Assembly (NCBI GenBank): GCA_965153455.1
Contig: OZ234493.1
Span: 26,650,213 to 26,714,212, forward strand
Origin: Sphagnum compactum
Taxonomy: Eukaryota > Bryophyta > Sphagnopsida > Sphagnales
Direction: 5' to 3'
Length of the DNA: 64,000 bases
The notes beneath the pieces are model-generated. The model searched no databases and was not told the DNA's origin. It was given only the letters and a program-made list of their open reading frames with translations. Both the position numbers and the translations under genes were made by a program. Every line of letters starts with the position of its first letter. Position 1 is the first letter of the stretch. This document shows positions 1-13,540 of this stretch, in pieces.

Positions 1-672
1 TAAGGGATTTATAAAACATCTTTGTGTTCCAGAGACAAAAACACAATGATCAAAGATATTAAAGCTCGAAATCTTAATCAAATCACCCATCATTGAACAC
101 TGAACCCCCTTACACCAAACACCCCACATCTTCTCGCATCCCTTATCGAATTGAGCAATTCTCATTGCATGGAAGCTCTAGACGAAGGGTTACAAATGTT
201 CTTTGAGCTTCAGAAGCAGAGAAACAATGTCTGAGGATTCGACTTCCTTTGCCTTCTTTAAGTGTTCATTCATTGGAGCATCTACATTAACTCACCCCTC
301 ATTATTCCCCTTCTCACTCCTCTAGGACGCCTAATTACTTCTTATGGCCAATCAAGCTTACTTTGTCATTAATTAGTCTAATGATTGATTTCAGGTTTTT
401 GGATAAGTTTTGACATGTATCTCTATTTTATTTTCAGTTAAAATTAAAATGACGAGTCGCCACTTTTTCTGTGCTCTTACACTCAGGGGAGCCACCTTGA
501 CATTTTTTGTGTTTTTAATCCTTTTATAAAATAAAAAAACACTGCCAGGGACGTTCCATAATACACGACAACAGTCAAAGGATGTGATAAAAACACATTT
601 TGTGGATGAACCTCAACTGAGTTAATATTTGGTTTCACCTTGGTAACCAATTCTGTAGGAAATAGGTCTCTC

Positions 673-682
673 ATATATATAA
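673..682 (+). promoter_or_regulatory. possible TATA box for QSOX
   Basis: The sequence TATATATAAG lies about 450 bases before the chosen QSOX start codon. It looks like a plant TATA element, but AT-rich DNA yields such strings by chance. If used, it would imply a 5' leader of roughly 400 bases or a leader intron. Confidence 0.22.
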
Positions 683-770
683 GTAGATAGGTTAGAAAAA
701 TAGGTAACTACTAGGTAAGTAGATGGTTTAAAGTTTAAACATATGTAAGGGCTTTTTTTACTACCTACCT

Positions 771-800
771 ACTAACAACCTGCTTTGTAGGGTTGTTAGT
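771..800. repeat. perfect 10-bp inverted repeat upstream of QSOX
   Basis: The arms ACTAACAACC (771-780) and GGTTGTTAGT (791-800) are exact reverse complements separated by a 10-base loop. The hairpin lies about 330 bases before the QSOX start and about 90 bases after the possible TATA box, so it could be in the promoter or the leader. No function is assigned. Confidence 0.6.
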
Positions 801-1133
801 TTACTTAAGTAGAAAAAGAAAGCAACTGAGGTAATAATCACCATGGTTAGCTAGGGAACTGGAACCCAACAGAAAACTGTTTCCTGACCACTTTCCATTC
901 ATCCTTCATGGGGCGCTGGTGGGTGCTGGTTCACTGTGGCCACTTACAGCCACTGGTGCTTTCCATTGACAAGTCCCGTTTGTCCTTTCGCTCTGTGTCT
1001 GGTGAAGGTGTATTGGAGGAGTACGCTCACTGCAGTGCAGTGAATGAGTGTCCCCGGTCCCCGCCACTCGTGGATGCAGCGACGACGGTGGGCGATGAGG
1101 AGGGGCGGAGGAGCATGGCAATCACCGCCCTCC

Positions 1134-4100
1134 ATGGTGCTGCGTCTTCTGTTTCCAGTGCTTTTTTCGGTGTTGCTCACCTCGCTCGAGGGTGGGAACG
1201 CCGCTCGCTGGGGCAGCGGATCTGCCGTAGACGACGGTGCCCTCACGTCGGGAGACTTAGTTCCCGCTCTCAACGCCGAGACTTTCAATTCCAGCTTGTT
1301 GGCAGCGCCTGCGAACTGGGCTCTTGTGGAATTCTACGCCAACTGGTCAGTGTGCATCTCTGTAGTTCTCTTCTACTTATGAATGTCTCTGTATGTCATC
1401 GAATATCCTGTTGTTTTCTGCCTTTGTGGGCCTGTGTCTGTTTGTGTATCGAGAGGGTTGCTTTGTCGTTTATAACATTTTAAATCGGGAATCCTGCGTG
1501 TGACCAAGCAGATCTCATACCTAGTCTCAGCTTGTTGACAGTCCCCGGCTAGTTACCATCCAATTTCAACTTTGCCTAGAAAATTAGGGTTTCCAACATG
1601 TAGGAGATTTTGAAAATCCGTCTTGTTGGAAACAGTAGGTTCCTCTGTCTCATCGAGTGTGTTATTGACGTTCTTGAGATTCTGCTCTAGCTGGGAATCA
1701 AATGCAGAATATAAAGGTGAGTTGGCCTGCACCACCCGTGGATGTGGATAATACATAGGATCCATCCAGATCTGCCACCTAGAGACCATGAGAAATGGTG
1801 ATTCTTGAGAAATCAGTGGCTCCAACATTTTCATGTTTGTGGAATTCATTCTTTGGGAGCAATATCTTTTTCCCATTCGGATATTGCAATCACAAATTTC
1901 CTTAGCTGGGATTTGTGTCGGAAATTGTAATATTGATGACTGTTTCAACCAGCTACATTTCTTGACTGAGTATTCCAATTGCTTCCAGAAATGTGACAGA
2001 AACTTGTAACAAAGATTTCTGTATCATTGCTTATGTGAAATCTCGAGCAGATTATTGTATACTTATCTACACCCACTGTCAGGAGCTGATGAAGTTAATG
2101 TGGAGTAGTGGCTGCTAATCAATGCCCATTCATGATGAAGGTGATGGTCTGGTACTTTGTGAGCAACACAAAGTCATGACTGCACTCATTCTTATTGGGT
2201 TGGATTTGGTTTTCTGGAACTGACACAGAGTTTTATTGTGGATTTTCTCTGCAATCTCATAGATATGTGCCTGATGCACCAATCTCTGTCAAATCAACAC
2301 AGAGATGTTCACATCCCTGTAGACAGTATTCTAGATGATTTTTTGTATGAAAAGAGTTTTCCCTGAGAGGTCACCTAGTGAGAGATTTTCTAAGTCCTTG
2401 GAATATGCTGTGTGGACCGGCTGCATGCTAATAGTTTTAACAGGTTGTGCAAACTTGTTGGAAGGGTACAGGTGCCCTGCTTGCAAAAAATATAAGGTGA
2501 GCCAACAATATCAAGCCTTCTTGAGAGATTCTCAATGGCAGATATAGGAGGATATGGGAAAGTTCACACTCCCAGTGGATATTTTGCATTGGTGATGAAT
2601 ATCCGTGGATGTATTGCAGCCACATTTTGAGCGTGTTGCAAGACTTTTCACTGGGCCGAATCGTGTCCATGAGGGTGTGGTGTATTTTGCCAAGGTGGAC
2701 TGTGCTGACCAGGTAATTGCTCCACCATGTGTCCACTGTTCAAAGAAAACATTTCATCAAGCTGATTGATGATGCTGTTGCAACATTGAGCTTTTGGGGC
2801 TTAAACTTGATGATGTTGTTGGGAGTGGAAGGACAAGCATACATCTTCATTGTGACATACCATATTGTGTCTGCATGCAAATATATCAGAGTCCAGATTG
2901 GTCTTGAAAGAAAAAGATTCCAGGACCAAATTATCAACATAAGTTGGGTGAGAAGGAAGATGGCAAAAAGACACTGAATCAAGTGTGTGTGTGGGGTGGC
3001 ATGCCAGGCGAGTCAAATACTTTGTGAAAGGTTCTCTATCAGATACTACCCGTCTTTATTATGGGCCCTTCCTCCAGTTCTTGCAATCGGTAGCCGTTCT
3101 GCCAAAATACAGAGTCCTCTGGAAGAGATTACAAATGCACAGACAGCAGAGGCTCTACTGGAGCAGATCAATAAGCGCATTGGCAAGTGTGTACCTACAC
3201 CTTAAATATCCAGACGTTGAGTTATCCCGTTCCCCATCTTTGGATCACCAGTTCCATTTCCAAGATGTCTGTATAGTCCTGGTGATTTTGTGCTTCTTGA
3301 TTCTGCTGCTGTCTGCATTTTTATTTTTATAGCCTCCCAGTTGACATTCCTAGTTACTAGTGTTTTCCTTCTGGTAACTTGGAAAATCTGCTTAGTTGTA
3401 TTGTGATAGGCCTGTGGAACAACACCAGCTTGAGAGAAGATAATGCAAAAGCTTGATGGAGGCCTGACCATCTAGTTTGAATTTGTCCCTGATTTAGATC
3501 CTTCTCCTTGAGTGATGCAACAACAGAGGATGGAAAGGCATCTGGAAGAAATACTTCTGAGCCTTTGCAGGTTTATTTCTCTGGTCAATTCCATGCTTCT
3601 GTTGGAAATTCAGTCGCTTTGCAGTCTGTTTTGTGTTTGATGGCCTCTTTTCTGCTGTAAGCTGTAGTGCAAAACTGATATCATTTGCATCTGTGTTGTT
3701 TGGTAGAGAAGATGCCTGCCTCACTTCATGATGTAGAAGAAGCCACAGCCCAAGCATTCAAAATCATTGTGGATGAGAAGGTTAGTGTCTTTTGCAAACT
3801 ATTTGTATTATGCCACCAAATTGTTTTCTTAATTCTCAATTTCAAATTTTTTTTTGCTCACCTGTACTGTGGTTTCTGGCTGCTGCTCACAAGTTGATTT
3901 CGGTGCAGATGCTGGTTTCAGATAATCGGGGTTCATTTATTCAATTTTTGATGCTTCTGGTGGTCCATCATCCCTCTGAGAGGTTGGTATGCTTTTAACC
4001 TGCAACATTTCTTCCAGTTGGTGCTCACAGCTTTTGCTCCCGGTTCAGAGACTGAATGTGCTGTGTTCTGAAGAGAGCAGGTGTAGGAAGGGGAGTGCTA

Positions 4101-6107
4101 ATTTATTGGTGAACCTGGCAGAGCTGTGGCCAGCTGGTCAGGTCCCCACAGCAGGCTTTCTTGATCATCCCTTATGTGGATCTGGTCTGCCTCGGAACTT
4201 TTGGGTTTGTTTCTCTATCCATCTCAGCCTGCTCCTCATCATTGTACTACCCAACCTGGGTAAAAGTAGGAGAGGAGTGTAGCCAAGGAACTTATTGCTA
4301 AGCTTCTGATTTTTTGCAAAGGCTCCTTTTGTAGTTAGAGTTTGTTGTTCAGTCTTTGCTATTGTAGCAGTACGCTCATCATCAGATTTGGTCATAATTG
4401 CATGCTGAGGGCTCTTTGAATACCTGAAACCTCAGTTTTGTCTAGCCTTGTGTCAAGGGACTATTGTTTTCCAATATTACATGTGGAGTTGCATCTAGTA
4501 TCCAGTTAATATGACTGATACAGCAGTTACAATGCTTAATGGCATGAACTGTTTTGGAAGTAGGGTGTTCCTGAATTGCAGAGATTCTAGGGAATGTATT
4601 GGACCAGGCAGGGGATGGTCTAGGTGTGAGACCAGTTGCTGACTTGAAAACCTGATCTGTGCAGGTCTCATGCCGTGGTGAAAGGCGAGGTTATAGGTAT
4701 ATTGATGATGGTGTCCTTTCACTGTGTTCAGCTATGTAGATTGATATATTCTTTCTGGGCTTGTTTGAGCATCAGTGAAGTCCAAAGAAAAAAAACAGAT
4801 CTGGAGAAGCTTCTTTGGAATTGTCCATCTGTATCTCCAGATTGCAGCAAGAGAACAGGAATGCAACATCCTCCATTGTCCCATGGTTCTTAAGAAAATT
4901 GTGTGCCCTGCAGCTGTGGGTTGTGGCTGCTATTTCACTCCCTATCAGTGCGTGTAGCTGATTCAGAAAGCACTGCTGCATTCTCAGCAATTCACTCATT
5001 TGTGGAGCACTTTTTCAACTGTCAAGAGTGTCGACAGCACTTTCTGGAGATGATCTCAAGGTAGGTTCTATATGTTTCCAGACTAGGGTGTATTCTTCAG
5101 TTATGCAATTTAACTAGCAAGTCAGTTGACCTGGCACATACAGGGCACACCATCTTTGCATCTTGTATGGTGGTCAGTAGCTTGCTTCAGATTTATATTG
5201 TCTTATTGGTGAGAAGCCTTTATAGGTGTGCAATTCAATGAACTATTTTCCTCATCTTTGTCTGCTGTGGACTTCTGCTGCTTTGTCAAAGAAAACCGGA
5301 TGTAATAGCATCACAGGAGGATCTGGTGTTGTGGCTCTGGCATGCTCATAATGAGGTATGTTCTTACTTGTGAGCTTGGATCTGTAGTTACAGCCAGCAG
5401 AGACTGCCATAAAAAACATGTAGTCTATGTGGCCTTGGTTTTCTCTTGTTCATGTGGCATTATGACCTGATATGACTATGATGATACCTGGATGATATTC
5501 TCACAACTTACAATCTGGGTCCTGGAATTAACTCAATAATTTTCAGAGTGTCGTCCCTTCTTTCTGTCTGGGTGATACGTTGTATGCAAGAGCATTATGT
5601 CTGATCCCATGAACAATGCTTGGGGTAGCTAGTATCTAGGTCTATTCTGCTGATTTCTCATTGTGACCTTGCTCAGTTTGCTGATAAATCTTATGTTGGA
5701 ACCAGGTAAATATGCGTCTTGCAAAGGAAGAAGAAGTCTCCAAGACATGGAATCCCAACTACCCAAAAGTGGTGTGGCCAACTAGACAGCAATGTAGTGA
5801 GTGTAGGGTTGTGGCTTCTGTTGACAAGGAGGCAAGCAGTACTGAGGAGCCAGAGTGGGCAGTTAAGGCCGTCTATAAGTTTCTGAAAGATTGGTATGGG
5901 GCATCACTGCTTACTTTCCCAGACACCATGCACGAGGATGTGGAATCTGAGGGTCAGATAGCAGTGAGCAGAGGGGGTGATGAGAGTGGCCGGAATGGGA
6001 GCTCAGCAGTGCGTAACATTGCAGCTGTTGCAATCCTCTTGGCCAGCTGTGGCTTTGGGCTTGTTGCACTCTGGTGGCGCATGCAGCAGAAAAAGCGCAA
6101 GTATTAA
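1134..6107 (+). CDS. QSOX1: quiescin sulfhydryl oxidase (QSOX), 12 exons
   Basis: Fusion of a thioredoxin domain and an Erv/ALR FAD domain; the family oxidises cysteine pairs in secreted proteins and reduces O2 to H2O2 in the secretory pathway. Proposed exons: 1134-1345, 2472-2496, 2620-2712, 3008-3186, 3498-3570, 3712-3780 (or from 3709), 3909-3982, 4081-4204, 4665-4696, 4914-5060, 5292-5355, 5706-6107. Phases join without a break to give about 497 codons, near the usual plant length. The start at 1134 gives a clean signal peptide (MVLRLLFPVLFSVLL); in-frame ATGs at 1044, 1074 and 1095 are possible but put a basic stretch before it. Visible motifs are thioredoxin WCPACKKYK, the YYPSLLW strand, CGLWLLFHSLSVR, the CQEC redox pair of the Erv domain, WNPNYPKVVWP, a CSEC pair, and a C-terminal membrane segment (about residues 472-490) ending in basic residues. 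All key cysteines are present. Family call very sure; single exon edges moderately sure. Confidence 0.93.
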
Positions 6108-8618
6108 GCAATCCTTTTGACTCCCTTCTTTTGACCAAAATAATTTGCCAGGTTTCTCTGCCCATGCACTTCTTGAGAAGGTTGTCGTGGTATTATCACC
6201 TGTCTGCAGATGGTTGGTGCCCTGCTGGGCAAGCATATCAAGTACATGTTTCAGATCTGCTAGATAGGTGATTTTCATATGTACGCATTACTAATTAGAA
6301 AAATGAGTTTGCAAGCCCTGGCAGGGCTGCTTACAGTTCATACTGCTATGCATATGGCAGGCGAAGGCGGAGGCGAATATGAAGCATAATGGAGATATTG
6401 ATGATATTAAACATCACATTTCAGATTGTCGAGTCAGCTAATGGAGATACTGATGATTTGTTAACTTCAAATTTGAGATTTTCCAAGTTTGCTGGCCACT
6501 GAACATACTATATCACAACACACAACACACAACACAATATTCAGTAGATGGGTTTGAAAGAATGGGCTATGCAATCACTTAGTTCAAGGGGAAAAACTCC
6601 TCTTGAACCAAACTGGTAACTGCCTGTGAAATGATAGCTCAATGAACTTAATTGTAGAGAGTTTTGAATAAACAATCAAAGCTGCATTGGAAGTACAGCC
6701 TATACTGTATCTGCAAGAAGTGGCTATTTGTATGTCATTGGAGCTGTTATGGCATTGAAATAAGTAATTTGTACACCATTAAGCTGACTGCAAGATCACA
6801 AGAAACCTGTTTCTACTTATTGGTCAAACCTTTGGTAGGATGTAACTATATTGTAGAAAATTTCTGTGCTTGCAGATGCTTCCTTTGGTCCATGTTATTT
6901 TAACCATTCAATGTGTGATTGCTACTGCTCAGAAGCCTGGTGATACTGTGGTACTGGCATGATGGATTGGTGTATTCACTGCTTCCCTGTAATATTTTTA
7001 ACTGTGAAACTTTCTATCCATTGCTCTTCCTCAACACCCTTGTGCAGGTACCTTCTGAGGAGTTTTTGCAATCATTTCTCCACCAGAATAAGACCACCAA
7101 AATTATGCATTTGCTTGATAGAACAATATCACATCATTGTAACAATACAGCATCAGGAAATTACAAATTACCATCTAAAGAAAAAAGTGCTGAATAACCC
7201 CTACCCTTACTAACTGTATTGGGCACATGAGTTCTTAAACGGCATCTTAAAAGTCCTGAGTAGTTCCAACTTTAGTCAATTGCCTTCACAAAATTTTGGG
7301 ATTTGTTCTAATGGATGAGAAGACACAGACATCTTCATGAGCATTAACAACAACAAAATGTTGTGATATTCACACCAACCTGACTAGAATTGACAGATGA
7401 ACCTATAATGAGGCATTAGAGTTTTCATATCTAACCACACATCAAAGAACAGGAAACAATGGAATTAATGAGTGCATATAAGATAAACAGCTGAACTACT
7501 TCAAAGTTGTCTATCAGGAAATCTTAGCAAAGAAGATGAACCTAAAGCTTCTGCCACCTTGAATCTACCTAGTGACTTATGGACCTTAGCTCATCCTTTT
7601 AACAAAAAACAAAATTGAAGTTAAGACTTTTCTCTGAACCAACAAGAATTTTGCAACAACTGGACTTATGTTATACCCACAACTTTAGTTGCCTTCAGAA
7701 TCATATTTGACCAACCACAAATGCAAACAACTTCCAATTTACTTTTCAAGGGAAGTCTTGCTTGAACCATAGCAGAAAGGAGTATGTCGTGCAATAGAGC
7801 AGTCACATCTTTAGCCTGCACTGTAGGTAGGATGTCCAACATTGCTGTAAACTTCTTGGATTACTAAGGACACACTAGATGGAAGATTCTGAACAGGAAA
7901 GACAGCTTCAAGCTTTGGATTAAAAAACACCAGTCCCATTTTGCAAAATCATGCTCAGACCTCAGCTCAGTTGACAGCAGATCCATTTAGCTTAGATGCA
8001 ATTGGAGTGCCAGAGGCATCCAAGGAGCATAGAATGAATCTGGTTGTGTAATGAGCACAAACTGCAATGGTCACCTGGTGGCAAAAGCACAGTAGTGCGG
8101 ACAGCACGCATCCCACATTCAAAATGATAGCAACCTGAGCCACTTAACCTCACAAACTTAGCTCTCACATGCAAAAACATTACCAAAAAATGAGCACACT
8201 AGATCAACACTATCTTAACAACACTTGCAGAGGTTCACATGACTGTCTCCAACCAGAATGTTGCCTTCTGTAGCCATGCCAAACAGAGAACAGATCTGCT
8301 TCTTCAGAATTGAGATGAAGCCTACAGCAGCAGACGTGTCCAAGAATTTGGGGTCCATAAAAAATTCAGCTATAACCCAAACCACAGCTATGTGAGGTGA
8401 TCAAGTCAATCAGCATGGAGAGCTGTGGCAAACCCCCGTCTATATCACTAAGCACAAGCAATGACCTAAGCCAAGAAATGGATACCCCACCAGTACTTGC
8501 CATGTACTCTATCCTTTGTGTTGACAACGAAATGTGCTAATCTCATCTCACATATCCAGGTGGTGATCCAGAACAGGAAAGGAGAGGTGGTCACATTTGA
8601 AAGGCAAGAGAGTACCAG
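6108..8618. other. convergent 3' regions of QSOX and TOM40
   Basis: QSOX (+) and TOM40 (-) end facing each other across 2.5 kb. The base composition stays gene-like, so much of this may be 3' untranslated sequence of one or both genes. The short open frames show no conserved motif and no exon pattern. Nothing else is recognised. Confidence 0.5.
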
Positions 8619-11600
8619 CTACTCGCCCACTGTCATTCCAAATCCAAACTTGTAGTCCTTCTTCCAGTGATCAATCTGTCAGCATGAAACACTACCCTTT
8701 TAGTATGTGTATAATGGACACAGGCCAAGACAGCATAACTAAGGCCTCTTCCCTGTGCATCAGCGCCAAGGCCCTAATACCCCTCAGTAAAATGAAAGCA
8801 TCAAAAGAGATACAATGCATTCAAGCTCAAAACAGTAGTTGAAAGACTCTCTACTTGACTTTTCATGTATTGCACCCAGAACCTTTGCAACTAAATGAAC
8901 AGGTCATCCTGTCAAAGAACATAAAGAACAGCTGGCCTACAACACTTGCACCAGGTTTAAGCACTAAAACTGGAGCTGCTTGCATTACCACTGAGTAGGT
9001 CCTTCACACGCACTCACACAGACCAGAATCAATAGGTACAGTCCATGACAGCAGTCTGGTTCTGCTTCACTCTCTCCATCAGTAAGTGAATTCTATGGTG
9101 GCTTTAATATACTATGCCACTGATGCACTTTAGCAACAAGGAATTTATGTACATAATACTTCTTACAAACCAGGTACCTACTCTGGCAGAAGTGGAAGGG
9201 TTTAGAGTTTAAGGTTTCAGATGTGCACGTAGACTTGAAAAGGTACCTCTGCAGACAGCAAGAAGTTGACACCAAGGTTGAGCCTCTCTTCAAGAAAAGC
9301 TGCCACGCAACCATTTGTATCCAGCCTACCTCTCAAACGGCACTGCACAGAAACATAACAAATAACATGCTTAACTCAACAGGGAACAGGAGCTTTGTAT
9401 GTTGCCAGTGAAAGATTTAGGCTTTGCTAAGAGTAGTGATATCTCATGTAAGGTCCATCACCTGTTCACAGAACTTTGAAGTAGCATATGCACATGACCA
9501 GGCATGAGCCTATCTAACAGAGACTTTCTTTCAGGACCATAGGACCCCTTATTTGGGTAGTGCAAGCTTCCATGAGTAAGCTTCTTCAAAACAGGCACTC
9601 ACTCTAGTAAGTTCTACTTTGTAAGCAGGCCATTGAAAGTTCATCAAGTTAATGTAAGACCAACACATACATCCAACTAATGCTTCAAACGATGTAACAG
9701 TTATGAAGCCGTAACTTCATCCTAGACAGTCTACCTGGCGGAGAAGGTAGTCATAACCAACAGTTGTAGTTGTCTCCTTGGTGTTCCAATTGTATAGGAA
9801 GTCTGATGCCAATGACACCTGATACAAATGACATCAATTCCATCTTAAATCATGGAGCTCAAAAGAGCAACACAGCACCAAAAAGTAAGCAATCAAACCA
9901 CCCATGTCCTTTTCTTCCCTGTGCTTATAGCAAAACTCATAGAACCACAGAACTGTTTGTATACTGATATAAAAGGCTGGGAGTGCTCAATCTCATTTTC
10001 AGCAAGACTCATCTGCAGTCTAAAAGCTATGGCTGAAAATCAAGGACTGAGAGATATGGAGAAGTTACCTTGTCTGATACCTTTTGCACATAGGTGAGAG
10101 ACAAAATGCCAGTGCTCGCAATTTGTGCTGTAGCTATCTGCATACATACTCCAACTCAGAGTGCAAAGAAAAGGACTGGACCAGAGCAGGTTGGCAGCAG
10201 TCAGAAATGGAGACCAACTTTATCTCTCTTGTGTAGACTGATCTATTTTTCTATAACCATTGACCCAAGGATGCACAGAAAAAAGTACTGCAGCAAGGGT
10301 GGGAACAATCAAAGATTTGGACTAGTTGCAGGGTTGGAAAGAGGCATAATATCTGCACCGCTTTATCTGTGTTGTACCGGCCAGCAAAACCAATGCCTGA
10401 CTTCCGCTGCTGACCCAACCAAAATACTTCACCTCCCAAAGCCAGTGTTGGTGTTACACTCTGTTCTGCCAACCACTTTCTCATTGTTACTGAACCCAGT
10501 GGCATACCTATTCCTGAAAAAATTAGCCTCCACATTATAAGATCAATTCACAAACAAGATAGGTCAACCTCAGAGTTGCCTGCCTTGTGCTAGTGTCACA
10601 AAATGTATGAGTAATAACTACTCTAAGCTCCTCTGACAACCACCAAACCATGGTGTTAAACATTGTCTGTTGAAGCTTTTGTGCCATACACAAACATAAT
10701 CCACCTGGCTGTCACAACAACCAAGGGGGGAATTAGTGGGAGTTTGTTGACTAAGAACCTGAATGTAATTGAACCCATAGAAAGCATTATTCCCCAATTG
10801 CAACTGGGCCTGATAATCACCCCCCTGTCCCAGATTCGGATCAAGACATCCAATACCCCAAAGTTAGCAATTCCACATGAAACAATACATTAACTTGAAG
10901 CTCCTTTCCCTGACAGTCACTCCAGATAGTCAATTGAGTATAACTTACCCTACTGCATGTTTCTATAGCAGGTAATCAAGCTAAAAGGATCAGAAACACC
11001 AGCTTGTGGCTGATGAGACACCCAAATAGCACCAAGCAAGACAGAGATAACAGATCAAAATCACCTACCCTGTAATCAAAATGGAACATCCCTTGTGAAA
11101 AGTGTGGCTCATTTGTAATCTGTTTCCCCCAATACCACCACCTGAACCATAAGTCTTGTAAGAAAGACACTGATTTATTGTCATGAGTTATCAGAACTTC
11201 ATCCTCAGAACATGGGAATGACTTTGGATAAAACATTTGAGGTGTACTTGGATGTTTAGCCAAATGGGTATTGTAGACTTACTTGAGCATTCACTTTGAT
11301 GGAGAAGCGATCGGTGACATCATATTTGACCCGGGCACTCATACGGCCATCCGTCAAAATACGCCCAATGAGCATAGTCATCTGCACATCCATCTCATGA
11401 TCTTAACACCATCTGTAAAAACACAAACACATCGCTGACCTGAACTGGGGAGATTCAAAGAAAAGTAAAAATGCAACAGTGTAAATGTCACCATGGGCCC
11501 TGCCTCAAGTATATAGGCATAATCACAACAAATAGAAGCTACAAAGAAACATTTTAAAACCCACCAAACTCTTTGCCTACTTCCATTGCCAACCATATAC

Positions 11601-13540
11601 TTGTCCTACCAAAGAACGCTATAGGTTGAATTCAACCACATCAACGAACAGCACTTGTGAACCAAGGGAAAAAGATGTGAAATAGATATCCAATACACAA
11701 GATGATGAGAATACAAGATGAGAAAGAGAGTTGAGCAAATAAACAACAAACCCGTTGGTCTATAAGGTTTGCTCCAAACTCATAATGTGCAGCTGGAACC
11801 TTGATGATTTGGGCTCCCTGAGACGGCACCTCCACAGAACCCATGAACAAACTGCACAGATACAACATTGGTGCATCAAGCAATATGGTTTTTCATACCC
11901 CTCTTGCACACATGCTCAGTCCAAATAACTAGGAATGCTTCACTAAGGCCACAGTTTGTTGAGTGCTAAAGCTCATGATCAACACTGTACAGATTTCATC
12001 AGTGAGAACACGTTCACAAGCAACCTAACCATTGAAACACAATAGAACTAGCTTACAAAAAGGGTGGAGCAGAAATGACAATCCAACCATCACAACATAA
12101 TGTACCAACATGCCAGCAAGTAACCAATCTCCAATTGTTGCAGAAGAGACCTCCATCAAAGAATAAACAAGGTGAGAAATAAATAATTGGACTAGAGAAC
12201 CTCCACACCTGTGGCTCAATGAAAACCTTTGATTGAGAGGCTTGGTGAAGTCAAATCGCAGGCCTTCAAAAAGTTCAGGTTTCAGAGACACTGTCCACAT
12301 CACACATGAATTGTCAGCCCTTCTATATGTGTCTACACCATCCTCCCACTCCAAATGACAGAGGTCCTTTCCAATAACCGAGCAACATTCACTGAAGAAC
12401 AACACTAACACATGTTACTGGTCCATGCACAAAACAGCCTGCAAAACAATTAGTCCTACTTCGACATCCTAAACCCTAATAAACTCTACTCTTGATTGGC
12501 TACAGATCCAGTGTAGTCTGTATTGCATATGACACTACAATATAACGAAAAACATGTTCGAAGTCCAGACCGGATCTGTTCTTAAACTAGAGGTTTGAGA
12601 AGCACATCCAAGGATTCTACTTTACCATCATCTGCTGGCTCACAAATGACTTTATCCTTAAACCCTAAAGGGAATATAACCAGATTTCAAGGCTAGAATG
12701 TGAAGGTCACAGGAATGTACCCTGCTTTGAAATGAAGTTACAGAAATGGGAATGCAGAAAATCCTCACACTACACGCAAAACATCTGTGTTCCTTCAATG
12801 ACAGTCTCTTGGGCTCAAACTGAACTCTCTGAGGGTTTAAGAGGGGATTTATCAAATTGATGGCAGTCCTGCAAGATCCTTTTTGGAATCTTGTTGCCGG
12901 AGCTAGAGTTTGCAATATTCCTAACAATGTCATGTGGAATCCAGGACACATTGACAACTCAAGACACGAATTTTACTGAACTAATTTAGCACAAATCAAC
13001 ACCAAATAGAGTGAAAAGTTTCATCTCACTACACACATACCCAAAGACATACACATGAACCTACACGTTCACAAAACTTGGATTCAATTTCCCGCGATAC
13101 CTGGGGGTGCATACAAAGTTTGTAGGGCACATGCAGATGAACATTCACTCTCTGAAAGAAAATGATTAAAGGATGTGGAAGCTTTGCTCTCTTCAGTTAT
13201 ACCAAATCTTTGACTCCAAACCCAAATTTTTCGTGCTACAGGTACGATCAAGGAGACGAAAGGAAAACACTTTCACTTCCAAACATCTTCGCTTCATCAC
13301 TATAAGCTTCTCTTTCCATCAAATCATGCCAACTCCCTGGCATGGCACTAGGGAGAGGCAGGGGATAAGAATAAGACCACGGATCTTACTGATATTTTCG
13401 CGTTGAATCTCCTCATACTTCACGGGACAAGGCAAATTAAGCCAGTCCACAGAGTCCACATCCTTGCTGTGCTTCTCCTCCTTCCCGTCTGTCTGCGAGG
13501 GCTTCACCGCAGCAGCAGCGTAGCTCACCGCTCCCCCCAT
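8619..13540 (-). CDS. TOM40: mitochondrial import receptor TOM40, 11 exons
   Basis: Beta-barrel pore of the TOM complex in the mitochondrial outer membrane; it passes nearly all nuclear-encoded precursors. Proposed exons on the minus strand, first to last: 13540-13390, 12290-12209, 11851-11752, 11381-11283, 11119-11069, 10824-10759, 10460-10359, 10137-10069, 9818-9735, 9342-9247, 8675-8619. All phases fit, every junction is GT/AG, and the product is 318 aa (plant TOM40 is about 310). Recognisable blocks: [108 protein letters not shown], and the last strand [12 protein letters not shown], which carries the beta-signal read by the SAM machinery. After the first 81 bp of the second exon the introns sit at phase 0. 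A CT-rich leader lies just upstream. No lesion seen. Confidence 0.96.

Larger units (their letters stand above)
1..1133. other. upstream flank of the QSOX gene
   Basis: No coding gene is recognised before the QSOX start. GC rises from about position 900 on. The stretch contains a possible TATA box (673-682) and a perfect hairpin (771-800), listed separately. The open frame that runs through the QSOX first exon in another frame has no family resemblance and was not called. Confidence 0.5.

Noticed and set aside
944-1483. Overlapping open frames on both strands over the QSOX first exon
   Set aside because: They are out of frame with the signal peptide and thioredoxin exon, show no family motif, and owe their length to the local GC-rich composition.
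4154-4155. Intron between 4136 and 4154 in QSOX
   Set aside because: It would be 18 bases, too short to splice, and the frame reads through cleanly from 4081 to 4204.
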